From the NCBI RefSeq assembly GCF_009689985.1, contig NZ_QBAW01000001.1:62001-126000 (forward strand): DNA of 64,000 nt. Direction: 5' to 3'. Each line of letters opens with the position of its first letter. Position 1 is the first letter of the stretch. This DNA comes from Helicobacter pylori (lineage in GTDB: Bacteria; Campylobacterota; Campylobacteria; Campylobacterales; Helicobacteraceae). Positions 26,710 through 36,047 of the stretch are shown here, piece by piece. Made by a program: the position numbers and the translations under genes. The notes under the pieces are model-generated. The model made no database searches. It saw nothing but the letters and a program-made list of their open reading frames with translations, and was not told the DNA's origin.

Positions 26710-27387
26710 ATGAGAGCTACGGCGATAAAAATCTTTTCACTCTCATCAGCATTAGCCTTATTGCTTCAGGGTTGCTTGAGCATCAATTTAAAACAAATGC
26801 TACCAGAGATCAGAACTTATGATTTGAATGCGAGTTCTTTTGAAATCATGCAATGCCCTAAACCTCTGGCTGAAGTGAGGCTCATTAGCATTTTGAGCGC
26901 GGATTTATTCAACACTAAAGAGATCGTGTTTAAAGCCAAAGACGGGCAGATCACGCATGGGAAGCACCAAAAATGGATAGACTTGCCTCGCAACATGTTA
27001 AAAACCATGTTCATGCAAGAAGCGCAAAAAGCATGCTTAGGCGTGGCTTTGCCTCCTTATGGCGCGGGCGTGCCCACTTATGCGGTTCGTTTTACGATTT
27101 TATCGTTTTCTCTTTTAGAAAAAGAAAATTCTACCTATAGGGCGGAATTCGCGCTAGGCTATGACATTAGCGTGAAAGGCGATTCGTATTCTGGAGTGAT
27201 CATTAAGCATGAAAATATTTCTAGCTTGGAAAATAAAACGACCAAAACGAGTAAAAATGGCAATCAAGATTTTCAAGAAAGCGCGATACAATCCCTCCAA
27301 CATGTCAGCACGCAAGCGATGCAAGAAGCGGTTTCTTTGATTAAAAAAGCCATTGAAGCGCAAAGCGTAAGCCCGTTAAAAAAATAA
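26710..27387 (+). CDS. ABC-type transport auxiliary lipoprotein
   Basis: 225 residues with a lipoprotein signal (lipobox LLQGC, Cys ~22). The body resembles the ABC_trans_aux/DUF330 family (PqiC/YrbC-like partner of MCE transporters): RTYDLNASS, LAEVRLISILSADLFNT, WIDLPRNMLKTMFMQEA and a C-terminal SIQ-SLQHVSTQAMQEAV helix. It lies two bases after the MCE gene, so it probably forms the outer membrane side of the lipid transport path. Corresponds to HP1463. Confidence 0.75.
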   Translation: MRATAIKIFSLSSALALLLQGCLSINLKQMLPEIRTYDLNASSFEIMQCPKPLAEVRLISILSADLFNTKEIVFKAKDGQITHGKHQKWIDLPRNMLKTMFMQEAQKACLGVALPPYGAGVPTYAVRFTILSFSLLEKENSTYRAEFALGYDISVKGDSYSGVIIKHENISSLENKTTKTSKNGNQDFQESAIQSLQHVSTQAMQEAVSLIKKAIEAQSVSPLKK

Positions 27388-27405
27388 AACATAAGGAGGA
27401 ATTGT

Positions 27406-27993
27406 TTGAATTTACGATTGGCTGGAGCAAGCGTTTTAACGGCTTGTGTCTTTTCGGGGTGTTTTTTTTTAAAAATGTTTGATAAAAAACTTTCTAGCAA
27501 CGATTGGCATATCCAAAAAGTAGAAATGAACCATCAAGTCTATGACATTGAAACCATGCTCGCTGATAGCGCTTTTAGAGAGCATGAAGAAGAGCAAGAT
27601 TCCTCTCTAAATACCGCTTTGCCTGAAGATAAAACAGCGATTGAAGCCAAAGAGCAAGAACAAAAAGAAAAAAGAAAACGCTGGTATGAGCTTTTTAAAA
27701 AGAAACCAAAGCCCAAAAGCTCTATGGGAGAGTTTGTGTTTGATCAAAAAGAAAATCGTATTTATGGGAAAGGCTATTGCAACCGGTATTTTGCCAGCTA
27801 TGTATGGCAGGGCGATAGGCACATTGGGATTGAAGACAGCGGGATTTCAAGAAAAGTGTGTAAAGATGAGCATTTAATGGCGTTTGAATTGGAATTTATG
27901 GAGAATTTTAAGGGTAATTTTACGGTAACTAAGGGTAAGGACACGCTCATTTTAGACAACCAAAAAATGAAAATTTATTTGAAAACGCCTTGA
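27406..27993 (+). CDS. META-domain (HslJ-like) lipoprotein
   Basis: 195 residues from TTG 27406, preceded by AAGGAGG. The signal peptide ends at a lipobox FSGC (Cys ~21), encoded immediately before a T9 tract. An acidic/lysine-rich spacer (residues ~60-105) precedes a C-terminal META/DUF306-like domain: GKGYCNRYFASYVWQGD, SRKVCKDEHLMAFELEFMEN, FTVTKGKDTLILDNQKMKIYL. Last gene of the Mla operon. META proteins are often linked to envelope or stress functions, but no specific role can be read here. Corresponds to HP1462. Confidence 0.65.
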   Translation: MNLRLAGASVLTACVFSGCFFLKMFDKKLSSNDWHIQKVEMNHQVYDIETMLADSAFREHEEEQDSSLNTALPEDKTAIEAKEQEQKEKRKRWYELFKKKPKPKSSMGEFVFDQKENRIYGKGYCNRYFASYVWQGDRHIGIEDSGISRKVCKDEHLMAFELEFMENFKGNFTVTKGKDTLILDNQKMKIYLKTP

Positions 27994-28173
27994 GTGGGTT
28001 GTTGGTTTCAAACAATCTAAAACCACTAAATTAGGGGTTAAAAAGAAATTTTTAAGCGTTTTTTAAGAGATTATCTCTTGGCTTTTCGCAAGCTTTTGTA
28101 TTATTGATCGCAAAAGACACTTTGAGTATTTTTTAGATTTAGCGCCAAAGCCCCTTAAAAGGACTTTTTAAAA

Positions 28174-29226
28174 TCAAAAAGAGGGTTTAGGGGTTTTGTC
28201 CGTCATTATAGGGAGTTCTGGATAGAGTATTTTAGGTTTTTTACCCTTTAAGGCTCCAAAGAAAATTTCAATTTTTTTCGCTTCTGCATCGCTGATTTCA
28301 ATGCCTAACTGGATAGATCCCATTTCTTTAATCGCATCTTTAACATCCCAAAACTGCCCGTTATGGAAATAAGGCATCGTTTCGGTGATATTCCTTAAAG
28401 TAGGCACTTTCACAAGCCCGTTTTTATCGCCTTTGAAATCGCCCACATTAGCGAATTTATAAGGTTTGACCACCCCAAAAGGCTGCATCGTTCCCCCAAG
28501 ATTGATGCCGTTATGGCAAGCCACACAGCCTTTAGAAATGAATAAATCCAGCCCCTCTTTTTCGGCTTTACTGAGCGCTTTAGGATTGCCCCTTAAAAAA
28601 TCATCGTAACGGCTTGGGGTAATAAGCGTGGCTTCAAACATAGCGATACTATCAGCGATCAATTTAAAATCAATTTTGACTTTAGAGCCATAGGCTTTTC
28701 TAAAGAGCTTGACATAGCCTGGCATGGAATTGATTTTTTCTACCACCACTTTAGGATCAGCCCCCATTTCAAAAGAAGATTGGATCGGCCCTTGCGCTTG
28801 TTCGTTTAAATGCGTAACCCTACCATCCCAAAACTGCACATCGTTAAACACAGAATTATACACCGTTGGGGAGCTTAAAAGGTGGGGGTTTTTCTTCCAT
28901 TGAGAGCCTATGGCGCTTGGGACTAAATCCACCCCACCTAAGCCCAGATTATGGCATGTGTTGCAAGACACGAGATAGGAAGTGGAAATCCTAGGATCAA
29001 AATAGAGCATTTTGCCTAATTCCACTTGAGCGGGGGTCATGATTTCGCTGTTTTTGGTGCCAATACCCACATCTCTGGTTTTTTTGATTTGGTATTCTTT
29101 GAGCGCTTTGCCCATAGGCATGGGTTCTAATTGGCTTTCCCTCGCTTTTTTAATCAATTCTAAATCGTTCAAGGCATGAGCGCAAGAAAAAGCCAGACAA
29201 ACGCCCAACAAAATGGATTTTTTCAT
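28174..29226 (-). CDS. ccp: diheme cytochrome c peroxidase
   Basis: 350 residues, Sec signal peptide (residues 1-~18, ACAHA end) and two c-type heme sites, CNTCH (~residue 88) and CVACH (~residue 234), in the bacterial di-heme peroxidase spacing. PYFHNGQFWDVKDAI near the C-terminus carries the distal-heme region. Reduces hydrogen peroxide in the periplasm with electrons from cytochrome c. Reads opposite to dnaE. Corresponds to HP1461. Confidence 0.95.
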   Translation of the reverse strand: MKKSILLGVCLAFSCAHALNDLELIKKARESQLEPMPMGKALKEYQIKKTRDVGIGTKNSEIMTPAQVELGKMLYFDPRISTSYLVSCNTCHNLGLGGVDLVPSAIGSQWKKNPHLLSSPTVYNSVFNDVQFWDGRVTHLNEQAQGPIQSSFEMGADPKVVVEKINSMPGYVKLFRKAYGSKVKIDFKLIADSIAMFEATLITPSRYDDFLRGNPKALSKAEKEGLDLFISKGCVACHNGINLGGTMQPFGVVKPYKFANVGDFKGDKNGLVKVPTLRNITETMPYFHNGQFWDVKDAIKEMGSIQLGIEISDAEAKKIEIFFGALKGKKPKILYPELPIMTDKTPKPSF

Positions 29227-29339
29227 GATGAACTCCTAAAATAGCATTAAAAATAAGAAAAACTTTCTTATTATAACCACCATTTTAAAATAATTTACCA
29301 TTAAATGATCTGATAAAGAGTTTTTTAAAGAGCGGTAGG

Positions 29340-29345
29340 TATAAT
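29340..29345 (+). promoter_or_regulatory. TATAAT -10 box before dnaE, overlapping a false ATG
   Basis: GGTATAATGG contains the -10 hexamer 29340-29345. The first in-frame ATG of the dnaE reading frame (29344) lies inside the hexamer and so cannot be on a transcript from this promoter. This supports the start at 29374, which has AGGGG seven bases upstream. Confidence 0.5.
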
Positions 29346-29373
29346 GGCGTTAAATCCAAATAGGGGTTATACA

Positions 29374-32300
29374 ATGAAAGAGAATAAAGCCTTCACGCAT
29401 TTGCACTTGCACACAGAATATTCGCTTTTAGACGGGGCGAACAAGATTAAAATTCTAGCCAAACGCATCAAAGAATTGGGCATGAAAAGCGTGAGCGTAA
29501 CCGACCATGGGAACATGTTTGGAGCGATTGATTTTTATACGAGCATGAAAAAAGAAGGCATTAAGCCTATCATCGGCATGGAAGCGTATATCCATAATGA
29601 TGACAACCTCTCTAGCAAAGAAACCAAGCAGCGTTTCCATTTGTGCCTGTTCGCTAAAAACCAAGAGGGCTATGAAAATTTGATGTTCTTAAGCTCTATG
29701 GCGTATTTAGAGGGGTTTTATTACTTCCCGCGCATCAATAAAAAGCTTTTAAGGGAGCATTCTAAAGGCATTATCGCTTCTAGCGCATGCTTGCAAGGGG
29801 AAGTTAATTACCACTTGAATACTCATAATGAGAGAAACCGCAAGTATGGGGCTAAAGGCTATGATGAAGCCAAAAGAATCGCTTGCGAATACCAAGAGAT
29901 TTTTGAAGACGATTTTTATTTAGAAATCATGCGCCATGGCATTTTGGATCAGCGATTCATTGATGAGCAAGTCATTAAAATGTCTTTAGAAATAGGGTTA
30001 AAAATCATTGCCACAAACGACACCCACTACACCATGCCCAATGACGCTAAGGCTCAAGAAGTAGCGATGTGCGTAGCGATGGGTAAAACCCTAAACGATA
30101 AGGGGCGCTTGAAACACTCTGTGCATGAGTTTTACATTAAATCCCCTGAAGAAATGGCAAAGCTGTTTGCAGACATTCCAGAAGCTTTAGAAAACACCCA
30201 AGAAATCGCTGATAAATGCGTTTTAGAGATTGATTTAAAAGACGATAAAAAGAACCCTCCAACCCCCCCAAGCTTCAAATTCACCAAAGCTTACGCCAAA
30301 AAAGAGGGGCTGGATTTTGAAGATGACGCTTCTTATTTCGCCTATAAGGCTAGAGAGGGCTTGAAAGAGCGCTTAATCTTAGTGCCAAAAGAAAAGCATG
30401 ATCAATACAAAGAGCGGCTAGAAAAAGAAATTGGAGTCATTACGAACATGAAATTCCCAGGGTATATGCTGATCGTGTGGGATTTTATCCGTTACGCTAA
30501 AGAAATGGGTATTCCTGTGGGGCCTGGTAGGGGGAGTGCGGCCGGGAGTTTGGTGGCTTTTGCCTTAAAAATCACCGATATTGACCCTTTGAAATACGAT
30601 TTGCTCTTTGAAAGGTTTTTAAACCCTGAAAGAATCAGCATGCCTGATATTGATACGGATTTTTGCCAGCGCCGGCGTAAGGAAATCATAGAATACATGA
30701 TTGAAAAATACGGCAAATACAATGTGGCTCAAGTCATCACCTTTAATAAGATGTTGGCTAAAGGCGTGATCAGAGATGTCGCAAGGGTGTTGGACATGCC
30801 TTATAAGGAGGCGGATGATTTTGCCAAACTCATCCCTAATCGCTTAGGCATCACGCTTAAGGGCTATGAAAAAAATGGCGAGTTCATAGAGGGGGCGTGG
30901 GAATTAGAGCCTAAAATCAAGGAATTAGTAGAAAGCAATGAAGTAGCCAGACAAGTGTGGGAGTATTCGCTCAATTTAGAGAATTTGAATCGTAACGCAG
31001 GCGTGCATGCCGCAGCCTTAGTGGTGGATAGCCAAAAAGAGTTGTGGCACAAAACCCCTTTATTTGCTTCTGAAAAAACCGGCGGTATCGTTACGCAATA
31101 TTCCATGAAGTATTTAGAGCCGGTGGATTTGATTAAGTTTGACTTCTTGGGGCTTAAAACCTTGACCGTGATTGATGATGCGCTTAAAATCATTAAAACG
31201 CAGCATAACATTGATGTGGATTTTTTATCGTTGGATATGGACGATCCGAAAGTGTATAAAACGATCCAAAGCGGGGATACGGTGGGGATCTTCCAAATTG
31301 AATCCGGGATGTTTCAAGGGCTTAACAAGCGCTTAAGGCCTTCAAGCTTTGAAGACATTATCGCCATTATCGCACTAGGCAGACCGGGGCCTATGGAATC
31401 AGGCATGGTAGATGATTTTGTGAATAGAAAGCACGGCGTTGAGCCTATCGCTTATGCGTTTAAAGAATTAGAGCCGATTTTAAAGCCCACTTACGGCACG
31501 ATCGTCTATCAAGAGCAGGTAATGCAAATCGTGCAAACTATCGGCGGTTTTAGTTTGGGCGAAGCGGATTTGATCCGCCGTGCTATGGGGAAAAAAGACG
31601 CTCAAATCATGGCGGACAATAAGGCGAAGTTTGTAGAAGGCGCTAAAAATTTGGGGCATGATGGCCAAAAAGCGGCTAATTTGTGGGATTTGATCGTTAA
31701 ATTTGCCGGCTATGGTTTCAACAAATCGCATTCCGCCGCTTATGCGATGATCACTTTCCAAACGGCGTATTTAAAGACTTATTACAAGCATGAGTTCATG
31801 GCAGCGATGCTCACTAGCGAATCCAATAAGATCGAATCCGTGGCGCGCTATATTGATGAGGTCAGGGCTTTAGAAATTGAAGTGATGCCCCCACACATCA
31901 ATTCTTCTATGCAAGATTTCAGCGTGGCGGAATTTAAAAATCAAAAGGGTGAGTTAGAAAAGAAAATCGTGTTTGGTTTGGGAGCGATCAAAGGGGTTGG
32001 GGGTGAGCCGATTAAAAACATCATTGAAGAAAGGGCTAAAGGGGATTATAAGAGTTTGGAAGATTTTATTTCACGGGTGGATTTTTCTAAACTCACTAAA
32101 AAATCTTTAGAGCCATTAGTGAAATCAGGGAGCTTGGACAATTTAGGCTACACTAGAAAAACCATGCTCGCTAACTTGGATTTGATCTGTGATGCCGGGC
32201 GCGCTAAAGACAAGGCTAATGAAATGATGCAGGGGGGCAACTCCCTTTTTGGAGCCATGGAAGGCGGAATTAAAGAGCAGGTTATTTTGGACATGGCTGA

Positions 32301-33009
32301 TTTGGGCGAGCATGACGCTAAAACGCTTTTAGAATGCGAATACGAGACTTTAGGCATCCATGTTTCAGGCAACCCCTTAGACGAGTTTAAAGAAGAGATT
32401 AAGGGCTTTAAAAATTTAGTCAAAAGCATTGATATTGAAGAGTTAGAAATCGGCTCGCAGGCTTATTTGTTGGGTAAAATCATGGAAGTTAAAAAGAAAA
32501 TTGGCAAACGAAGCGGCAAGCCTTATGGCACAGCGGACATTTTGGATCGATACGGCAAGTTTGAACTCATGCTGTTTGAAAAGCAATTAAACGCCTTAGA
32601 AGAGTTGGATATCAATAAGCCTTTAGTGTTTAAATGCAAGATTGAAGAGCAAGAAGAAGTGGCGCGATTAAGGCTTTTTGAAATCTTGGATTTAGAGAGC
32701 GCTAGAGAGGTTAAAATCCCTAAAGCCCGCTATAAAGACCCTGACAAGCAAAAAGAAGACGTGCGCGAAATCCCTCCCATGGAAATACTCGCTTCTAGTT
32801 CTTGCTCTTTAGCGATCGTGTTAGAAAACGATGTGAAAAAAGAGTTTTTAAGACAGATCAAAGAGAGCGCTCTAAAACACCAGGGTAAACGCCCCTTGTA
32901 TTTGATCATCAAAGATAAGGATAAGCAATTCAAAATCCAAAGCGATTTAATGGTAAATGAAAAGATTAAGGACGATTTTAAAGGGTTAGAGTGGAGGGAT
33001 TTAGCTTGA
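29374..33009 (+). CDS. dnaE: DNA polymerase III alpha subunit
   Basis: 1211 residues, replicative C-family polymerase. N-terminal PHP domain (FTHLHLHTEYSLLDGANKI, VTDHGNMFG), palm with catalytic acidic pair in MPDIDTDFCQRRR, the GPGRGSAAGSLVAFAL loop, the fingers (LGRPGPMESGMVDDFVNRK, YQEQVMQI), and C-terminal OB-fold region. I used ATG 29374 because the first in-frame ATG at 29344 overlaps a TATAAT box. Ends by overlapping the next gene (TTGA). Corresponds to HP1460. Confidence 0.97.
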   Translation: MKENKAFTHLHLHTEYSLLDGANKIKILAKRIKELGMKSVSVTDHGNMFGAIDFYTSMKKEGIKPIIGMEAYIHNDDNLSSKETKQRFHLCLFAKNQEGYENLMFLSSMAYLEGFYYFPRINKKLLREHSKGIIASSACLQGEVNYHLNTHNERNRKYGAKGYDEAKRIACEYQEIFEDDFYLEIMRHGILDQRFIDEQVIKMSLEIGLKIIATNDTHYTMPNDAKAQEVAMCVAMGKTLNDKGRLKHSVHEFYIKSPEEMAKLFADIPEALENTQEIADKCVLEIDLKDDKKNPPTPPSFKFTKAYAKKEGLDFEDDASYFAYKAREGLKERLILVPKEKHDQYKERLEKEIGVITNMKFPGYMLIVWDFIRYAKEMGIPVGPGRGSAAGSLVAFALKITDIDPLKYDLLFERFLNPERISMPDIDTDFCQRRRKEIIEYMIEKYGKYNVAQVITFNKMLAKGVIRDVARVLDMPYKEADDFAKLIPNRLGITLKGYEKNGEFIEGAWELEPKIKELVESNEVARQVWEYSLNLENLNRNAGVHAAALVVDSQKELWHKTPLFASEKTGGIVTQYSMKYLEPVDLIKFDFLGLKTLTVIDDALKIIKTQHNIDVDFLSLDMDDPKVYKTIQSGDTVGIFQIESGMFQGLNKRLRPSSFEDIIAIIALGRPGPMESGMVDDFVNRKHGVEPIAYAFKELEPILKPTYGTIVYQEQVMQIVQTIGGFSLGEADLIRRAMGKKDAQIMADNKAKFVEGAKNLGHDGQKAANLWDLIVKFAGYGFNKSHSAAYAMITFQTAYLKTYYKHEFMAAMLTSESNKIESVARYIDEVRALEIEVMPPHINSSMQDFSVAEFKNQKGELEKKIVFGLGAIKGVGGEPIKNIIEERAKGDYKSLEDFISRVDFSKLTKKSLEPLVKSGSLDNLGYTRKTMLANLDLICDAGRAKDKANEMMQGGNSLFGAMEGGIKEQVILDMADLGEHDAKTLLECEYETLGIHVSGNPLDEFKEEIKGFKNLVKSIDIEELEIGSQAYLLGKIMEVKKKIGKRSGKPYGTADILDRYGKFELMLFEKQLNALEELDINKPLVFKCKIEEQEEVARLRLFEILDLESAREVKIPKARYKDPDKQKEDVREIPPMEILASSSCSLAIVLENDVKKEFLRQIKESALKHQGKRPLYLIIKDKDKQFKIQSDLMVNEKIKDDFKGLEWRDLA

Positions 33010-33779
33010 GGATCAACCAGTTTTTAGCCCATTATACCAAGCACTCTAGAAGAGAAGCTGAAAAATTGGTTTTAGAAGGGCGAGTGAAAATCAACCATGA
33101 GCATGCCAAACTCGCTAGCGTGGTTAAAGAAAACGACAAGGTGTTTTTGGACAAACGACTCATCAAGCCCTTAAAAAACAAAAAATTCAGCGTGCTGGTT
33201 TATCACAAGCCAAAGGGCGAACTAGTGAGTAAAGCCGATCCCTTAAAACGGCGCGTGATTTATGAAAGCTTGGAGAAAAAATACGCCCATTTCGCGCCGG
33301 TGGGGCGTTTGGATTTTGCGAGCGAGGGGGTGCTACTCTTAAGCGATAGTAAGGCGGTGGTGAGCGCTTTGATGCATGCGGATTTAGAAAAAGAGTATCT
33401 TGTTAAAATTCAAGGTTTTGTTACAAGAGAGATAGAAAACGCCATGCAAGAGGGCTTGAAATTAGAAAACGCTACTAAGGGAGCGCACCAAAAAACCCCC
33501 ATTAAAAGCATGGAATTTGACCCCTTTATTGGTTATGAAATCATCAAAAACCATGCCAAATACTCTAAACTGAGAGTTATTATCAATGAGGGGAAAAACA
33601 GAGAACTAAGGCGTTTTTTTGCGTTTTTTAACGCTGGGGTGTTGGATTTAAGGCGCGTTCGTTATGGTTTTGTGAATTTGAACGCCTTGCCGGTAGGGAA
33701 AATGCGGTTTTTAAACCGCCAAGAATACAATGAGTTGCATGCGTTTATGGCTAATAGGGCTAATGTTAAAGGGGATTAG
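33006..33779 (+). CDS. RsuA/RluB-family pseudouridine synthase
   Basis: 257 residues from TTG 33006. GGAGGGAT is placed just upstream, and the first residues LRINQFLAHYTKHSRREAE begin the S4 RNA-binding domain properly; a GTG at 32991 would add five residues. Catalytic domain: PVGRLDFASEGVLLLSD with the catalytic Asp, KEYLVKIQGFV, and GKNRELRRFF. Modifies U in 16S or 23S rRNA; which site cannot be decided. TTG overlaps the dnaE stop. Corresponds to HP1459. Confidence 0.88.
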   Translation: MRINQFLAHYTKHSRREAEKLVLEGRVKINHEHAKLASVVKENDKVFLDKRLIKPLKNKKFSVLVYHKPKGELVSKADPLKRRVIYESLEKKYAHFAPVGRLDFASEGVLLLSDSKAVVSALMHADLEKEYLVKIQGFVTREIENAMQEGLKLENATKGAHQKTPIKSMEFDPFIGYEIIKNHAKYSKLRVIINEGKNRELRRFFAFFNAGVLDLRRVRYGFVNLNALPVGKMRFLNRQEYNELHAFMANRANVKGD

Positions 33780-33793
33780 CGCTTGAGTTATGC

Positions 33794-33799
33794 TATACT
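33794..33799 (+). promoter_or_regulatory. extended -10 (TGCTATACT) before the thioredoxin-like gene
   Basis: TGC followed by TATACT, 36 bases before the thioredoxin-like ATG at 33835, with AAGGA as ribosome binding site. This gives the gene its own promoter after the pseudouridine synthase stop. Confidence 0.45.
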
Positions 33800-33834
33800 T
33801 CGGCGGTTGGGGGAAATAAAAAATAAGGATTATC

Positions 33835-34149
33835 ATGTTAGAAGTGATTAACGGAAAGAATTACGCAGAAAAAACCGCTCATCAAGCGGTAGTGGTTAAT
33901 GTGGGGGCGAGCTGGTGCCCGGATTGCAGAAAGATTGAGCCGATCATGGAAAATTTAGCCAAAACTTACAAAGGCAAGGTGGAATTTTTTAAGGTTTCTT
34001 TTGATGAAAGCCAGGATCTCAAAGAGAGTTTAGGCATTCGCAAGATCCCTACTTTGATTTTTTACAAAAACGCCAAAGAAGTGGGTGAAAGGCTTGTAGA
34101 ACCTAGCTCTCAAAAACCGATTGAAGACGCGATTAAAACGCTCTTATAA
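33835..34149 (+). CDS. thioredoxin-like protein with CPDC active site
   Basis: 104 residues, thioredoxin fold: VVVNVGASWCPDCRKIEPIM with active-site CPDC instead of the usual CGPC, cis-proline in IRKIPTLIFYKN, and no signal peptide. H. pylori's second thioredoxin (Trx2, HP1458) has this motif. It likely reduces cytoplasmic disulfides such as those of peroxiredoxin or its own set of partners. A stem-loop follows the stop (34196-34220). Confidence 0.9.
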   Translation: MLEVINGKNYAEKTAHQAVVVNVGASWCPDCRKIEPIMENLAKTYKGKVEFFKVSFDESQDLKESLGIRKIPTLIFYKNAKEVGERLVEPSSQKPIEDAIKTLL

Positions 34150-34505
34150 AGGGCGTTAAAAAGCCTTGTTAAAATAAGAACTCACAAAATCTTTTTAGCC
34201 CCTTTTTTGATAGGGGGCTAACTTCAAATAGCTTTTATGTTATTTCTTTATCTCAAAAAATCGTTTTTTATCGTTTTTAAATAAGCATGTTTGTTAAAAA
34301 AGTTTCTTTAATTAAGCTAAAAATGAGCGAATTTGTGGTATTAGTGCTCGCAGTGTGAAATTTGTAGGGCTAGAACTTGTAAAATGTGAAAAAAAAGACA
34401 CATAAAATGCTAAAATCCGCAAAAACACTATGTGTTTATATTAGAAGTTTAGAATTAGAAACAGATGTATCTGTTTTAAATTTTGAATAGGGAGTTTCTA
34501 TCACT
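34150..34505. other. 356-bp intergenic region with three inverted repeats
   Basis: No convincing gene. It contains a stem-loop TAGCCCC...GGGGCTA at 34196-34220 (possible terminator of the thioredoxin gene, weak T-tract), a small inverted repeat AAACAC-TAT-GTGTTT around 34425-34439, and a near-perfect palindrome AAACAGAT-GT-ATCTGTTT at 34459-34476 about 30 bases before the LpoB-like lipoprotein gene. The rest is A/T-rich and probably holds the promoter of the lipoprotein operon. Confidence 0.5.
34459..34476. promoter_or_regulatory. 18-bp palindrome upstream of the lipoprotein operon
   Basis: AAACAGAT-GT-ATCTGTTT, eight-base perfect arms with a two-base centre, 29 bases before the ATG at 34506. 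The short centre argues for a protein operator or an RNA hairpin in the 5' leader rather than a terminator. No regulator can be named. Confidence 0.35.
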
Positions 34506-35138
34506 ATGGTATTGAAAACAAAATTAAAAATTATAAGCTCGGTGATTTTGAGTGCTTTATTATGGGTGGGTTGCTCAAGCGAAATGGCAACTTATCAAAA
34601 TGTGAATGATGCCACTAAAAATACGACTGCAAGCATTAATAGCACGGATTTATTGCTAACCGCTAACGCGATGTTAGATTCCATGTTTAGCGACCCTAAT
34701 TTTGAGCAACTCAAGGGCAAGCATTTGATTGAAGTTTCAGATGTGATTAACGACACCACACAGCCCAATTTGGACATGAATCTTTTGACGACCGAAATCG
34801 CACGGCAGTTGCGGTTGCGATCTAATGGGAGGTTCAATATTACAAGGGCGAGTGGAGGGAGTGGCATTGCAGCCGATAGCAGAATGGTGAAACAGCGCGA
34901 AAAAGAACGAGAGAGCGAAGAGTATAATCAAGACACCACTGTAGAAAAAGGCACTTTAAAAGCCGCTGATTTATCTTTAAGTGGTAAAGTATCTAGTATC
35001 GCAGCCTCTATTAGTAGTTCTAGGCAGCGCTTGGACTATGACTTCACCCTAAGCCTTACCAATAGGAAAACGGGTGAAGAGGTATGGAGCGATGTTAAGC
35101 CTATTGTGAAAAACGCTAGCAATAAGCGTATGTTTTAA
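34506..35138 (+). CDS. LpoB-like lipoprotein
   Basis: 210 residues, lipoprotein signal with LWVGC (Cys ~23). The body matches the PBP-activator LpoB family (DUF3897-type): NSTDLLLTANAMLDSMF, ...GKHLIEVSDVINDTTQPNLD, TTEIARQLRLRSNGRFNI, and the repeated ADLSLSGKVSSI...YDFTLSLTNRKTGEEVWSD end. In enterobacteria LpoB activates penicillin-binding protein 1b; the same fold also occurs in other envelope lipoproteins, so the function here is open. First gene of the lpp20 operon. Corresponds to HP1457. Confidence 0.75.
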   Translation: MVLKTKLKIISSVILSALLWVGCSSEMATYQNVNDATKNTTASINSTDLLLTANAMLDSMFSDPNFEQLKGKHLIEVSDVINDTTQPNLDMNLLTTEIARQLRLRSNGRFNITRASGGSGIAADSRMVKQREKERESEEYNQDTTVEKGTLKAADLSLSGKVSSIAASISSSRQRLDYDFTLSLTNRKTGEEVWSDVKPIVKNASNKRMF

Positions 35139-35161
35139 ATTTATATTTGAAAGGATGAGCG

Positions 35162-35689
35162 ATGAAAAATCAAGTTAAAAAAATTTTAGGAATGAGTGTG
35201 ATAGCAGCGATGGTGATCGTAGGTTGTAGCCATGCCCCAAAATCAGGTATCAGTAAAAGCAATAAGGCATACAAAGAAGCGACTAAAGGTGCTCCTGATT
35301 GGGTTGTAGGGGATTTGGAAAAAGTGGCGAAGTATGAAAAATATTCAGGGGTCTTTTTAGGAAGGGCTGAGGATTTGATCACTAATAACGATGTGGATTA
35401 TTCTACGAATCAGGCTACAGCGAAAGCTAGGGCTAATTTAGCGGCGAATCTAAAATCCACTTTACAAAAAGATTTGGAAAATGAAAAAACCAGAACGGTA
35501 GATGCTTCTGGTAAAAGGTCCATAAGCGGCACTGATACTGAAAAAATTTCTCAATTGGTGGATAAGGAATTGATCGCTTCTAAAATGCTTGCCCGCTATG
35601 TCGGTAAAGATAGGGTTTTTGTTTTAGTGGGCTTGGATAAGCAAATTGTGGATAAAGTGCGCGAAGAGTTAGGCATGGTTAAAAAGTAG
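35162..35689 (+). CDS. lpp20: conserved lipoprotein Lpp20
   Basis: 175 residues, lipoprotein signal with VIVGC (Cys ~22), then an LPP20 domain (GAPDWV start, [21 protein letters not shown]). It is the well-known H. pylori membrane-associated and secreted lipoprotein antigen. The same domain occurs in flagellar FlgP-type proteins, so a structural envelope role is possible. It sits in a four-gene operon with an LpoB-like gene and two LPP20-related genes, spacing 23, 7 and 9 bases. Corresponds to HP1456. Confidence 0.95.
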   Translation: MKNQVKKILGMSVIAAMVIVGCSHAPKSGISKSNKAYKEATKGAPDWVVGDLEKVAKYEKYSGVFLGRAEDLITNNDVDYSTNQATAKARANLAANLKSTLQKDLENEKTRTVDASGKRSISGTDTEKISQLVDKELIASKMLARYVGKDRVFVLVGLDKQIVDKVREELGMVKK

Positions 35690-35696
35690 GGTTTTA

Positions 35697-36038
35697 ATGA
35701 AACGCCTTGCTGTCGCGCTTGTTTTGGTGTTGGGAGTGGCGTGGGGGAAGTCCTTGCCTAAGTGGGCTAGGGATTGCTCAAAAGAAGTGCAGATTGAAAA
35801 GACCCAAACCAAAGACGAAAAAATTTTAGTGTGTGGGATGAGCGATATATTGCTTTCAGATATGGATTATAGCTTGTCCTCAGCCAGACAAAACGCCTTA
35901 GAGAAAGTGATGGAAGCTTTCAAGGGGGATAAAATAGAGATTAAGGCTAGTGAGCTAAAGGCCACTTTTATTGATACGGATAAAGTTTATGTGCTTCTAA
36001 GAATCACTAAGAAGCATGTCGCTTTAATGAACGAGTAA
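35697..36038 (+). CDS. small exported LPP20-related protein
   Basis: 113 residues with a signal peptide (residues 1-~17, VLGVAWG). After it, LPKWARDCSKEVQIEK contains the PxW opening typical of LPP20-like domains, then SSARQNALEKVMEAFKGD, an ALEK helix as in Lpp20. It lacks a lipobox cysteine at the cleavage site. Operon position between lpp20 and the larger LPP20-like gene suggests the three work together. Corresponds to HP1455. Function unknown. Confidence 0.7.
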   Translation: MKRLAVALVLVLGVAWGKSLPKWARDCSKEVQIEKTQTKDEKILVCGMSDILLSDMDYSLSSARQNALEKVMEAFKGDKIEIKASELKATFIDTDKVYVLLRITKKHVALMNE

Positions 36039-36047
36039 GGATTAATA

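Noticed and set aside
28065-28079. AAGAGAT-T-ATCTCTT palindrome between two convergent genes
   Set aside because: One-base centre cannot form an RNA hairpin terminator, and there is no promoter nearby; likely chance in A/T-rich DNA.
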